Positions 8,552-16,557 of a stretch of 64,000 nt of DNA are shown here, one piece after another; position 1 is the first letter of the stretch; each line of letters opens with the position of its first letter. The notes beneath the pieces were generated by a model that saw nothing but the letters and a program-made list of their open reading frames with translations, did no database searches and was not told the DNA's origin. Made by a program: the position numbers and the translations under genes. Source of the stretch: Leifsonia sp. Leaf336 (GTDB taxonomy: Bacteria; Actinomycetota; Actinomycetes; Actinomycetales; Microbacteriaceae); the NCBI RefSeq assembly GCF_001423695.1, contig NZ_LMOZ01000001.1:1126443-1190442 (forward strand), read 5' to 3'.

Positions 8552-10480
8552 ATGGATCGTCCATCCCCGGTGCTCAGGGTCGACGACGCCCCCGTGGTCT
8601 GGCTCGGAGCGAACTTCTGGTCGCGCACCGGAGGTCCGCTCATGTGGAAGCGCTACGACCCCGCGATCCTGCGCGATGAGCTGCGCGTCCTCGCCGACCA
8701 CGGGCTCACCATGACGCGGTCGTTCTTCTACTGGCCCGACTTCCACCCGACTCCCGACACGCTCGACGAGCAGTGCCTGGCCAACTTCGCCGACTTCCTC
8801 GATGCGCACACCGAGATCGGGATGACGACCGTGCCGACCTTCCTGGTCGGGCACATGTCGGGCGAGAACTGGGACCCGTCGTGGCGGGAGGGCCGCGACC
8901 TGTACAGCGATGTCTGGTTCGTCGGGCGCCAGGCCTGGTACGTGCGGGAGCTGACGGCGCGGTTCGCCGCGCATCCCGCCGTCGCCGGCTGGCTTCTGAC
9001 GAATGAGATGCCGATCTACGGAGGGGAGGCGCCGCGCCCGATCGTCGACGCATGGGCGTCCTTGCTGGTCGACGCCGTCCGGGCGGGAGGCGGCACTCAG
9101 CCGGTCTCCGTCGGCGACGGCGCGTGGGGCATCGAGACCACCGGCCACGACAACGGCTTCTCGGTGCGCGACCTCGCGCGCTTCACCGATTTCGTCGGCC
9201 CGCACGTGTACCGGATGGAGACCGACCAGACGCGGCAGCACCTCAAGGCGGCCTACATCGCCGAGCTGGCGGGCGTCGGCGGCCTCCCGGTGATCATGGA
9301 GGAGTTCGGCCTCACCAGCGACTTCGTCTCCGACGAGGGCGCCGCGTCGTACTACCGGCAGCTGGTCTACACGACACTGCTCGCCGGCGCGACCGGGTGG
9401 ATCGCCTGGAACAACACCGACTACGACGACCTGGCCGACCAGCGTCCGTACTCGCACCATCCGTTCGAGATGCACTTCGGCATCACCGACCGCACCGGCG
9501 CCCCCAAGCCGCCGCTGCGCGAGCTCGCCCGGTTCGCCGCCGACCTCGCCGCGATCGACCTCCCGAACGTGCAGCGCACCCCGGTCGATGCCGCCATCGT
9601 GGTGCCGTCGCACCTGGAGGCCGACTACCCGTTCACGCAGGAGGACGAGCGCGCGCACATCGTGGTCACCGGCGAGCAGTCGTACCTCGCCGCCCACGAG
9701 GCGCACATCCCGGTCGCGGTGGTCCGCGAGCGCGAGGACGGCGGCATCCCCGCCGGCTACGGCCTCTACCTGCTGCCGTCGGTCAAGCAGCTCTGCGCCA
9801 CCTCCTGGCTGCAACTGGAGGAGCTCGCCCGCGGCGGCGCGACCGTGTACGCCTCGTTCTCGCACGGCGACAGCGGCGTGCAGCGCGGGCCGTGGTGGGC
9901 CAACACCGAGGCGCTCTTCGGCGTCCGGACGGCTTCCTCGTACGGCCTCGCCGAGCCGGTGACCGACGAGGTCGCGACCGTGCGCTTCGTGGCGGACTTC
10001 GCCGGCCTCCCCGCCGGAACGACGCTGTCGTTCCCTGCCGCGGGAAACGAGAACGGCCGGACCTTCCTCCCGGTGCGGGCGACCTCCGGCTCCGTCGTGG
10101 CGGTCGACGCCCACGGCCGCCCCGCGATCGTGGTGAAAGAGCACGGCGCGGGCCGCGCGGTGCTCTGCACCTACCCGATCGAGTTCTTCGCGTCCGCACG
10201 GGCGCGGGTGAACCCGGAGGACACCTGGAGGCTGTACGCAGCGCTCGCCGACCTCGCCGACGTGGAGCGCGACGTGCGCATCGACGACCCGCGCGTGTTC
10301 GCCGACACGCTGGTGCACGGCGACGGCCGCCGATTCGTCGTGTTCGTCTCGCAGCATGCGACGGCGGTCACCGTGCGGCCGCACGTGGCGGGGGAGCTGC
10401 GCACGCTGACGGGCGAGCCCGCCGGCGAGCTGAGGCTCGACCCCTACGGCGTCGCCGTACGGGAGCTCGTCCTCGAGTAG
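8552..10480 (+). CDS. Intracellular glycoside hydrolase (clan GH-A, GH5/GH42-like)
   Basis: This 642-residue enzyme has no signal peptide and so acts on sugars after import. Residues about 10-335 look like a (beta/alpha)8 barrel: the acid/base is probably Glu152 in LLTNEMP and the nucleophile Glu251 in VIMEEFG, the usual clan GH-A pair. Residues about 345-560 resemble the glutamine-amidotransferase-like middle (trimerisation) domain of GH42 beta-galactosidases, and a small beta domain ends the protein. I start it at the ATG at 8552 (GGAAGGAAG upstream), 23 nt after the permease stop. Specificity (beta-mannoside, beta-galactoside or beta-glucoside) cannot be read from the sequence. It presumably hydrolyses the substrate of the adjacent transporter. 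Confidence 0.8.
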   Translation: MDRPSPVLRVDDAPVVWLGANFWSRTGGPLMWKRYDPAILRDELRVLADHGLTMTRSFFYWPDFHPTPDTLDEQCLANFADFLDAHTEIGMTTVPTFLVGHMSGENWDPSWREGRDLYSDVWFVGRQAWYVRELTARFAAHPAVAGWLLTNEMPIYGGEAPRPIVDAWASLLVDAVRAGGGTQPVSVGDGAWGIETTGHDNGFSVRDLARFTDFVGPHVYRMETDQTRQHLKAAYIAELAGVGGLPVIMEEFGLTSDFVSDEGAASYYRQLVYTTLLAGATGWIAWNNTDYDDLADQRPYSHHPFEMHFGITDRTGAPKPPLRELARFAADLAAIDLPNVQRTPVDAAIVVPSHLEADYPFTQEDERAHIVVTGEQSYLAAHEAHIPVAVVREREDGGIPAGYGLYLLPSVKQLCATSWLQLEELARGGATVYASFSHGDSGVQRGPWWANTEALFGVRTASSYGLAEPVTDEVATVRFVADFAGLPAGTTLSFPAAGNENGRTFLPVRATSGSVVAVDAHGRPAIVVKEHGAGRAVLCTYPIEFFASARARVNPEDTWRLYAALADLADVERDVRIDDPRVFADTLVHGDGRRFVVFVSQHATAVTVRPHVAGELRTLTGEPAGELRLDPYGVAVRELVLE

Positions 10481-10494
10481 TCGGCCCTCGGCGC

Positions 10495-11973
10495 TCAGGC
10501 TGCGGGCGCGTGACGCTCGAGGAAGTCGTAGACCTCGGTCGAGTCCACTCCGGGGAACGTGCCGGTCGGCAGCGCGGCCAGCAGTGACGTGGGCGTGCGG
10601 GCCGCCGGCCACGCCATGCCCTCCCAGCGGTCGGCCAGGGCGCCCGACGGGCGGCGGCAGCACGACTCGTCGGGGCAGCGCGACACGGCGCGGTGCGTCG
10701 TCTCCCGGCCTCGGAACCACTTCACGTGCGCGAACGGCACGCCGACGCTCACCGAGTAGTCGCCCTCCTTGGCCTTCTCGATGCGGGAGGTGCACCAGAA
10801 GGTGCCGCGCGGAGTGTCGGTGTACTGGTAGTACGGGCTGAACCGGTCGGCGACGTCGAATACCGTCCGCGCCGTCCAACTGCGGCAGACCGGCGTGCCC
10901 TCGATCGCGCCCAGCGCGTCCGACGGGAACGCGACCGAGTCGTTCTCGTACGCCTTGATGATCGTGCCCGACTCGTGCACCTTCATGAAGTGCACCGGGA
11001 TGCCGAGCCGCGCGGTCGCGAGGTTGGTGAAGCGGTGGCAGGCCGTCTCGTACGACACCGCGAAGGCGTCGCGCAGGTCCTCCATCGAGATGCGCCGGAA
11101 GTTCTTCGCCTCGGTGAGGAACGCGACGGCGTCCTTCTCGGGCAGCAGCAGCGCGGCGGTCAGGTAGTTGGTCTCCACCCGCTGGCGCAGAAAGTCGGCG
11201 TAATTTCGCGGCTCGTCGTGGCCGAGCAGCTGCGAGGCGAACGCCTGCAGGATGGGGGAGCGGGAGTCGCGGGAGGCCGACTGCTCGGTCGGCAGGTAGA
11301 TGCGTCCGTTGCGCTTGTCGGTCACCGAGCGGGTGGAGTGCGGCAGATCGCCGACGTAGTGGAGCGAGAATCCGAGGCGGTCGGCCATGTCGGCGACCGT
11401 CTGGTGCGAGACCGGTCCGCCGGTGTGCCCGACGGCACCCAGCAGGTCGGCCGCGATGGCCTCCAGGTCCGCGAAGTAGTTGTCGCGGGCCCGCATCGTG
11501 GCGCGCAGCTGCGCGTTGGCGCGGCGTGCCTCCTCGGGGGTCGCCGCCCGCTCGCGGTGCAGCCGCCCGACCTCCTGGTGCAGCGCGAGGATCGCCCGCA
11601 GCGTCGCATCCGGCACCGACTTCGACACCCGCACCGGATCGATGCCGAGAGCCGCGAACACCGGGCCGCGCTGGGCACGCTCGACGGCGATCTCGAGGGC
11701 CGCGCGCTCGTCGGGCGCATCGGGCGCGAGGAGGTCGTCCACGGTGACCCCGAGGGCCGCGGCGATCAGGCGCAGCTGGGCGAGTCGAGGCTCGCGGTTG
11801 CCGTTCTCGATCGCCGAGACCTGGGAGGGCGCGCGGTCGATCGCCGCGGCCAGGGCCTCCAGGGTCATAGCCCGTTCGAGCCGGTAGGCGCGCACGCGGC
11901 GGCCGAGGGTGAGTGCGTCGGTCGCGGTCGCCTCGTCGTCGACCGTGACAGCGGTGTCGGTCATGCAGGCCAT
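10495..11973 (-). CDS. ramB: RamB-type transcriptional regulator of acetate/glyoxylate genes
   Basis: This is a 492-residue regulator. An XRE helix-turn-helix occupies about residues 22-84 ([20 protein letters not shown], then [11 protein letters not shown]), followed by an IrrE/DUF955-like segment in which the metallopeptidase HExxH is degenerate (FASQLLGH), and a C-terminal DUF2083 region with several Cys ([19 protein letters not shown]). This is the layout of RamB of Corynebacterium and Mycobacterium, which controls isocitrate lyase and malate synthase genes in response to acyl-CoA status. Its divergent position to aceA supports that role. The start at 11973 (MACMTDT) is uncertain; the ATG at 11964 is equally possible. 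Confidence 0.88.
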   Translation of the reverse strand: MACMTDTAVTVDDEATATDALTLGRRVRAYRLERAMTLEALAAAIDRAPSQVSAIENGNREPRLAQLRLIAAALGVTVDDLLAPDAPDERAALEIAVERAQRGPVFAALGIDPVRVSKSVPDATLRAILALHQEVGRLHRERAATPEEARRANAQLRATMRARDNYFADLEAIAADLLGAVGHTGGPVSHQTVADMADRLGFSLHYVGDLPHSTRSVTDKRNGRIYLPTEQSASRDSRSPILQAFASQLLGHDEPRNYADFLRQRVETNYLTAALLLPEKDAVAFLTEAKNFRRISMEDLRDAFAVSYETACHRFTNLATARLGIPVHFMKVHESGTIIKAYENDSVAFPSDALGAIEGTPVCRSWTARTVFDVADRFSPYYQYTDTPRGTFWCTSRIEKAKEGDYSVSVGVPFAHVKWFRGRETTHRAVSRCPDESCCRRPSGALADRWEGMAWPAARTPTSLLAALPTGTFPGVDSTEVYDFLERHAPAA

Positions 11974-11990
11974 CGTGACACCCGCCCGGA

Positions 11991-12010
11991 GTTCTGGCAA
12001 ACAGAAGAAC
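11991..12010. promoter_or_regulatory. Candidate RamB operator in the ramB-aceA intergenic region
   Basis: The sequence GTTCTGGCAAACAGAAGAAC contains TTCTG (11992-11996) and CAGAA (12002-12006) as an inverted repeat around GCAAA, nested in GTTCT/AGAAC. The GCAAAC core resembles half of the AAGTTTGCAAA-type boxes known for RamB. It lies between divergent ramB and aceA, so it could serve autoregulation and aceA control. Confidence 0.45.
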
Positions 12011-12096
12011 CCGGGAATTTCTGTCGACGGATCTTCTCCGCTGCTGGTGCGGGGCGGGCACGATCGTGTCATCCGATCCGACCGATGGAGGTCCCC

Positions 12097-13404
12097 ATGA
12101 ACAGCTCAGCCCGCCCCGGCGACACCACGCAGACCGCTGCCGAGCTCCGGCTCGAGTGGGACGCCGACCCCCGCTGGTCCGGCATCCGCCGCGACTACAC
12201 GGCCGAGGACGTCGTGGCGCTGCGCGGCCCGGTCCGTGAGGAGCAGACCCTCGCCCGCCGCGGAGCCGAGCGGCTCTGGGAGCTCATCCAACGCGACGGC
12301 ACCGGCCCCGACGGCCAGTGGGTCTCCGCGCTCGGCGCCCTCACCGGCAACCAGGCGGTGCAGCAGGTGCGAGCGGGCCTGGAGGCCATCTACCTCTCCG
12401 GCTGGCAGGTCGCCGCCGACGCCAACCTCTCGGGTCAGACCTACCCCGACCAGAGCCTCTACCCGGCCAACTCGGTGCCCGCGGTAGTGCGCCGCATCAA
12501 CAACGCGCTGCTGCGTGCCGGCCAGGTCGAGGGCACCGAGGGCCCGGTCTCCGACTGGATGGCCCCGATCGTCGCCGACGCCGAGGCCGGGTTCGGCGGC
12601 CCGCTCAACGCCTACGAGCTGATGCACGGCATGATCCAGGCGGGCGCGGCGGGTGTGCACTGGGAGGACCAGCTCGCCAGCGAGAAGAAGTGCGGCCACA
12701 TGGGCGGCAAGGTGCTCATCCCGACCGGCCAGCACATCCGCACGCTCAACGCCGCGAGGCTCGCGGCCGACGTGGCCGGCGTGCCGACGATCGTCATCGC
12801 CCGCACCGACTCGCTCGCCGCCACCTTGCTCACCAGCGACCACGACGAGCGCGACCGCCCGTTCCTCACCGGCACCCGCACCGCGGAGGGCTTCTACGAA
12901 GTGCGGAACGGCATCGACCCGGTCATCGCGCGCGGCCTGGCCTACGCGCCGTACGCCGACCTCCTCTGGGTGGAGTCGGCCGAGCCCGACCTCGAGCTCG
13001 CGCGCCGGTTCGCCGAGGCCGTGCACGCCGAGTTCCCCGGCAAGAAGCTGGCCTACAACTGCTCGCCGTCGTTCAACTGGCGCAAGCACCTCGACGACGA
13101 GACCATCGCCCGGTTCCAGCGCGAGCTGGCGGCGATGGGCTACGCCTTCCAGTTCATCACCCTTGCGGGCTTCCACGCCCTCAACTACTCCATGTTCACG
13201 CTCGCCAAGGACTACGCCGACCGGCAGATGAGCGCGTACGTGGACCTCCAGGAGGCCGAATTCGCCTCCGAGAGCTCCGGCTACACCGCCACCCGCCACC
13301 AGCGGGAGGTCGGCACCGGCTACTTCGACCGCATCGCGACCGCGCTCAACCCCGACAGCGCAACTCTCGCCCTCGTCGGTTCCACCGAACAGCACCAGTT
13401 CTGA
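12097..13404 (+). CDS. aceA: Isocitrate lyase
   Basis: This 435-residue enzyme cleaves isocitrate to succinate and glyoxylate, the first step of the glyoxylate shunt. The active-site loop KKCGHMGGK is at residues 197-205 with the catalytic Cys199, and the metal/substrate blocks [11 protein letters not shown] and VIARTD are intact. Length matches short (class I) actinobacterial enzymes of about 430 residues. The start ATG at 12097 has GGAGG 6 nt upstream; an in-frame ATG at 12085 overlaps that site and is less likely. It is followed 38 nt downstream by malate synthase and faces the RamB-type regulator. Confidence 0.97.
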   Translation: MNSSARPGDTTQTAAELRLEWDADPRWSGIRRDYTAEDVVALRGPVREEQTLARRGAERLWELIQRDGTGPDGQWVSALGALTGNQAVQQVRAGLEAIYLSGWQVAADANLSGQTYPDQSLYPANSVPAVVRRINNALLRAGQVEGTEGPVSDWMAPIVADAEAGFGGPLNAYELMHGMIQAGAAGVHWEDQLASEKKCGHMGGKVLIPTGQHIRTLNAARLAADVAGVPTIVIARTDSLAATLLTSDHDERDRPFLTGTRTAEGFYEVRNGIDPVIARGLAYAPYADLLWVESAEPDLELARRFAEAVHAEFPGKKLAYNCSPSFNWRKHLDDETIARFQRELAAMGYAFQFITLAGFHALNYSMFTLAKDYADRQMSAYVDLQEAEFASESSGYTATRHQREVGTGYFDRIATALNPDSATLALVGSTEQHQF

Positions 13405-13442
13405 TCCGCGCACGCCGCGGACCGAGAGACAAGGACACGACC

Positions 13443-15110
13443 ATGATCGAGATCACCGGGCCCCGCGTCGACGGGACCGACGACATCCTCACCCCGGAGG
13501 CCCTCGCCGTCGTCGACCACCTGCACCAGGCGTTCGCCGCCCGCCGCCAGGAGCTCCTGCTGGAGCGCCAGCGCCGGCGATCGGAGGCCGGCAACGGCCG
13601 CGACCCGAAGTTCCTCAGCACCACGGAGGCCATCCGGGAGGACCCGGCCTGGCGGGTCGCCGGCGCCGGCCCCGGTCTGGAGGACCGCCGCGTCGAGATC
13701 ACCGGCCCGACCGACCCCAAGATGGCGATCAACGCCCTCAACTCGGGCGCACGGGTCTGGCTCGCCGATCTGGAGGACGCCACCAGCCCGACGTGGGGCA
13801 ACATCGTCGGCGGTCAGCGCACCCTGCGCGACGCCGCCCGCGGCCGCCTCGCCTTCACCAGCCCGGAAGGCAAGGACTACCGGGTGACCACTCCCCACGA
13901 GCACACACCCACGATCGTGATGCGCCCGCGGGGCTGGCACCTGGTCGAGAAGCACCTGGCGTTCACCGACCGCGCGGGCCGCACGGCGCCGGCGAGCGCC
14001 TCGCTCACCGACTTCGGGCTGTACTTCTGGCACAACGCGGCCGAGCTGGTCGCGTCGGGCCGCGGTCCGTACTTCTACCTCCCGAAGCTGGAGTCGCACC
14101 TGGAGGCCCGGCTCTGGAACGACATCTTCGTGTTCGCCCAGCAGCGCATCGGGATGCCGGTCGGCACCGTGCGGGCGACGGTCCTCATCGAGACCATCCC
14201 CGCCGCGTTCGAGATGGAGGAGATCCTCTACGAGCTGCGCGACCACTGCGCCGGCCTGAACGCCGGGCGCTGGGACTACATCTTCTCGATCATCAAGACG
14301 TTCCTCGGCCGCGGACGGCGGTTCGCGTTCGGCGACCGGCGCGGGATCACGATGACCGTCCCGTTCATGCGCGCCTATACCGAGCTGCTCGTGGCGACGT
14401 GCCACAAGCGCGGCGCGCACGCCATCGGCGGGATGAGCGCGTTCATCCCCAACCGCCGCGACGCGGAGGCCACCGAGCGCGCCCTCGCGCAGGTCGCCGA
14501 CGACAAGCGCCGGGAGGCCGGCGACGGCTTCGACGGCACCTGGGTCGCTCACCCCGACCTCATCCCGACGGCCCTGGCGGAGTTCGACGCGGTGCTGGGC
14601 GACCGGCCGAACCAGCTCGGGCGGCTGCGCGACGACGTCCACGTCACCGCGGACGACCTGCTCGACATCCGCTCGGCGGGCGGCTCGGTGACCGATGCCG
14701 GGGTGCGGTCGAACGTCTCGGTCGCGCTGCGGTACATCGAGGCCTGGCTGCGGGGCACGGGCGCCGTCGCGATCGACGGGCTGATGGAGGACGCGGCGAC
14801 CGCCGAGATCTCGCGCTCGCTGCTGCGGCAGTGGATCGAGAACCGCGCCGTCACCGATGAGGGGACGACCGTCGACCGGGCGCTCGTCGCGGGCGTGCTG
14901 GAGGAGGAGCGTGCGCGGCTCAGCGCCGCCGCGCGCAGCGCGGGCCTCGAGGAGCGCTTCGACGACGCCGCCGAACTGCTGCGCGAGGTGTCCCTCGCGG
15001 AGGAGTTCCCGACGTTCCTGACCATCCCGGCGTACACCTGGTTCCTCGTCGACGAGTCGGAGGCCGACACGCGCGCCGCGGAGCGCGAGGAGCTGGCGCC
15101 GGCCGTCTGA
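13443..15110 (+). CDS. aceB: Malate synthase A
   Basis: This 555-residue enzyme condenses glyoxylate with acetyl-CoA to malate, completing the shunt started by the adjacent isocitrate lyase. Length and blocks fit the A isoform (530-560 residues) rather than the 720-residue G form: WLADLEDATSPTW (near residue 100), the signature region around KLESHLEARLWNDIF (about residue 218) and TMTVPFMRAYTELLVATCHKRGAHAIGG, cut here as TMTVPFM and GAHAIGGMSAF. The start follows AAGGACACGACC. A large hairpin beginning 41 nt after the stop probably ends the aceAB transcript. Confidence 0.96.
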   Translation: MIEITGPRVDGTDDILTPEALAVVDHLHQAFAARRQELLLERQRRRSEAGNGRDPKFLSTTEAIREDPAWRVAGAGPGLEDRRVEITGPTDPKMAINALNSGARVWLADLEDATSPTWGNIVGGQRTLRDAARGRLAFTSPEGKDYRVTTPHEHTPTIVMRPRGWHLVEKHLAFTDRAGRTAPASASLTDFGLYFWHNAAELVASGRGPYFYLPKLESHLEARLWNDIFVFAQQRIGMPVGTVRATVLIETIPAAFEMEEILYELRDHCAGLNAGRWDYIFSIIKTFLGRGRRFAFGDRRGITMTVPFMRAYTELLVATCHKRGAHAIGGMSAFIPNRRDAEATERALAQVADDKRREAGDGFDGTWVAHPDLIPTALAEFDAVLGDRPNQLGRLRDDVHVTADDLLDIRSAGGSVTDAGVRSNVSVALRYIEAWLRGTGAVAIDGLMEDAATAEISRSLLRQWIENRAVTDEGTTVDRALVAGVLEEERARLSAAARSAGLEERFDDAAELLREVSLAEEFPTFLTIPAYTWFLVDESEADTRAAEREELAPAV

Positions 15111-15146
15111 ACCGGGCGCGGCCGACGCCGACGGCTGTGGTTGCCG

Positions 15147-15503
15147 TCACCGGGGGCGGTGCTCGAGATACCTCTCGAGCACCGCCCCCTGATTCAGTTC
15201 GGGATCGCGCGCACCGACCAGCAGCGTGACGACGGGATGGGTTCGACCGAGCTCCCGCAGCTGGTCGACGGCCCCGGGGTTCGCGTCGAGCTCGGCTTCA
15301 TAGCGCGCCGTGAACTCGTCGAACAGGGGAGCCTCGTGGTGGAACCAGCGCCGCAGCTCCGTCGATGGAGCGACCTCCTTGAGCCACAGGTCGACGCGCG
15401 CCTTCTCCTTCGTCAGCCCGCGCGGCCACAGGCGGTCGACGAGCACTCTGAAGCCGTCTTCGACCGCGGGCGCGTCATAGACGCGTTTGACGACGAACAC
15501 CAT
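15147..15503 (-). CDS. DUF488 family protein (YeaO-like)
   Basis: This is a 118-residue protein of the DUF488/YeaO family of unknown biochemical function. Typical blocks are VKRVYDAP at the N-terminus, VLVDRLWPRGLTKEKA near residue 20-36, LRRWFHH, and VTLLVGARDPELNQGAVL near the C-terminus. GGAGG lies 5 nt before the ATG. It is the last gene of a leftward group with the cupin and AhpD-like genes. The last 13 or so codons coincide with a perfect hairpin that probably also stops aceB transcription from the other side. Confidence 0.88.
   Translation of the reverse strand: MVFVVKRVYDAPAVEDGFRVLVDRLWPRGLTKEKARVDLWLKEVAPSTELRRWFHHEAPLFDEFTARYEAELDANPGAVDQLRELGRTHPVVTLLVGARDPELNQGAVLERYLEHRPR
15152..15189. 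terminator. Terminator hairpin inside the 3' end of the DUF488 gene
   Basis: A perfect 16-bp stem, GGGGGCGGTGCTCGAG (15152-15167) with CTCGAGCACCGCCCCC (15174-15189), has a 6-nt loop. It lies between convergent aceB and the DUF488 gene, entirely within the coding end of the latter, where it encodes a VLERYLEHR stretch. It is well placed to end aceAB transcription. Confidence 0.8.
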
Positions 15504-15529
15504 GGGGGCCTCCTGCGGGATCGGACGGA

Positions 15530-15889
15530 TCAGAGCATCGTGAGCGTCGGCTCCTCGTGCGTCGCCACGGGGAAGTGCGCGAGGAACACGACGCCGTCGG
15601 GGCCGGCGTCGAACCGGGCGATCCGGGTGCCCTCCTCTTCGTAGAAGGTGTCGCCGACCTCGAGGGTGCGCTCCACGCCTCCCTCGACCTGGTAGATCGC
15701 CGAGCCGCGTTCGATCGAGCCGACGACCGGCCCGTTGTGGAGGTGCAGGCCGCCCGCCACGTTCGGCTGCATCGTGATGCGGCGGGTCTGGATGCGACCG
15801 ACCGGGCGCGGAGTGGCGAGCACCACGTCCTGGACGATGCTGCGCTCGATCGGTGCGGGATCTGCCGGTGCGACGTCCTCGGCGCTCAC
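15530..15889 (-). CDS. Small cupin-domain protein
   Basis: This 119-residue single-domain cupin has metal-binding signature residues in GGLHLHNGPVVGSIERG (two His then Glu, residues about 47-63) and a later His in FLAHFPV. The GTG start overlaps the stop of the upstream AhpD-like gene (GTGA), so the two are translationally coupled and probably act together. Such cupins often bind a metal and a small organic ligand; the substrate cannot be told. It is followed 26 nt later by the DUF488 gene. Confidence 0.82.
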   Translation of the reverse strand: MSAEDVAPADPAPIERSIVQDVVLATPRPVGRIQTRRITMQPNVAGGLHLHNGPVVGSIERGSAIYQVEGGVERTLEVGDTFYEEEGTRIARFDAGPDGVVFLAHFPVATHEEPTLTML

Positions 15890-16455
15890 AGCGGCGCCAG
15901 CAGAGCGGTGCGGAGGCTGTCGCTGATGCCGGGAGGAACCTCCACCGAGACACCGAGAGCCTGGATCGCACGGCTGAAGTAGTTGCGGGCCGCGGCGGCG
16001 AGGGTGATGTCGACGATCTCGCGGTCGGTGAATCCGAGCTCGCGCAGCCGCAGAGCGTCGGCCTCCGTCATGGAGGCCGCGTCGGTGCTGATGCGCTCGG
16101 CGTACTCCATCATGGCCACCTCGGCGTCGCTGAGGCCGGCGTTGCGGTAGTCGCGGGCGATGGCCTCCACCGTGTCGGCGTCCATGACGGCGAGCGTCTT
16201 GCGGCCGTGCGCGAGCCGGCAGTGCTGGGAGTGCGTGCCCTCGGCGGCGGCGAGGGTGACCAGTTCGAAGCGGCGCACCCCGAGCTGCGACACGATGGCC
16301 CGGATCAGCTGCTCCCACGCCTGGTAGGCCTCCGGGTTCGAGGCCATCACGCGGGTGTACTCGGCCACGTAGCCGAGATCGCGCTCGTCTTTCGCGTAGA
16401 TCTCCGCAACGGCTCCGGTCGCCTCACCGGGGTCGACGGTCTGGATGACGGTCAT
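15886..16455 (-). CDS. AhpD-like / carboxymuconolactone decarboxylase family protein
   Basis: This 189-residue all-helical protein is of the AhpD/CMD superfamily. The family motif region reads THSQHCRLAHG (about residues 76-86): it retains Cys and His, but the first Cys of the CxxC pair of classical AhpD is Ser. Peroxidase activity through a disulfide is therefore doubtful. The ATG at 16455 is preceded by GAGGAGG; a longer frame to 16506 has no ribosome site. It overlaps the cupin gene by 4 bp, and a CMD-cupin pair suggests oxidation or detoxification of a small molecule. The exact reaction is unknown. Confidence 0.82.
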   Translation of the reverse strand: MTVIQTVDPGEATGAVAEIYAKDERDLGYVAEYTRVMASNPEAYQAWEQLIRAIVSQLGVRRFELVTLAAAEGTHSQHCRLAHGRKTLAVMDADTVEAIARDYRNAGLSDAEVAMMEYAERISTDAASMTEADALRLRELGFTDREIVDITLAAAARNYFSRAIQALGVSVEVPPGISDSLRTALLAPL

Positions 16456-16557
16456 GGCCTCCTCCTCACACGCACGGTTCCCCATCGTCGCGAGACATCG
16501 TCCCACCGCGCGACAGCGGGTGCCAGGGGATTTCTCCCCCAGTTCGACCTCCCGGCG

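Noticed and set aside
8393-12061. 1222-codon open frame on the minus strand across the glycosidase and RamB genes
   Set aside because: It is Arg/Gly/Ala-rich, has no recognisable domain and runs antisense or out of frame to two well-supported genes; a by-product of high GC.
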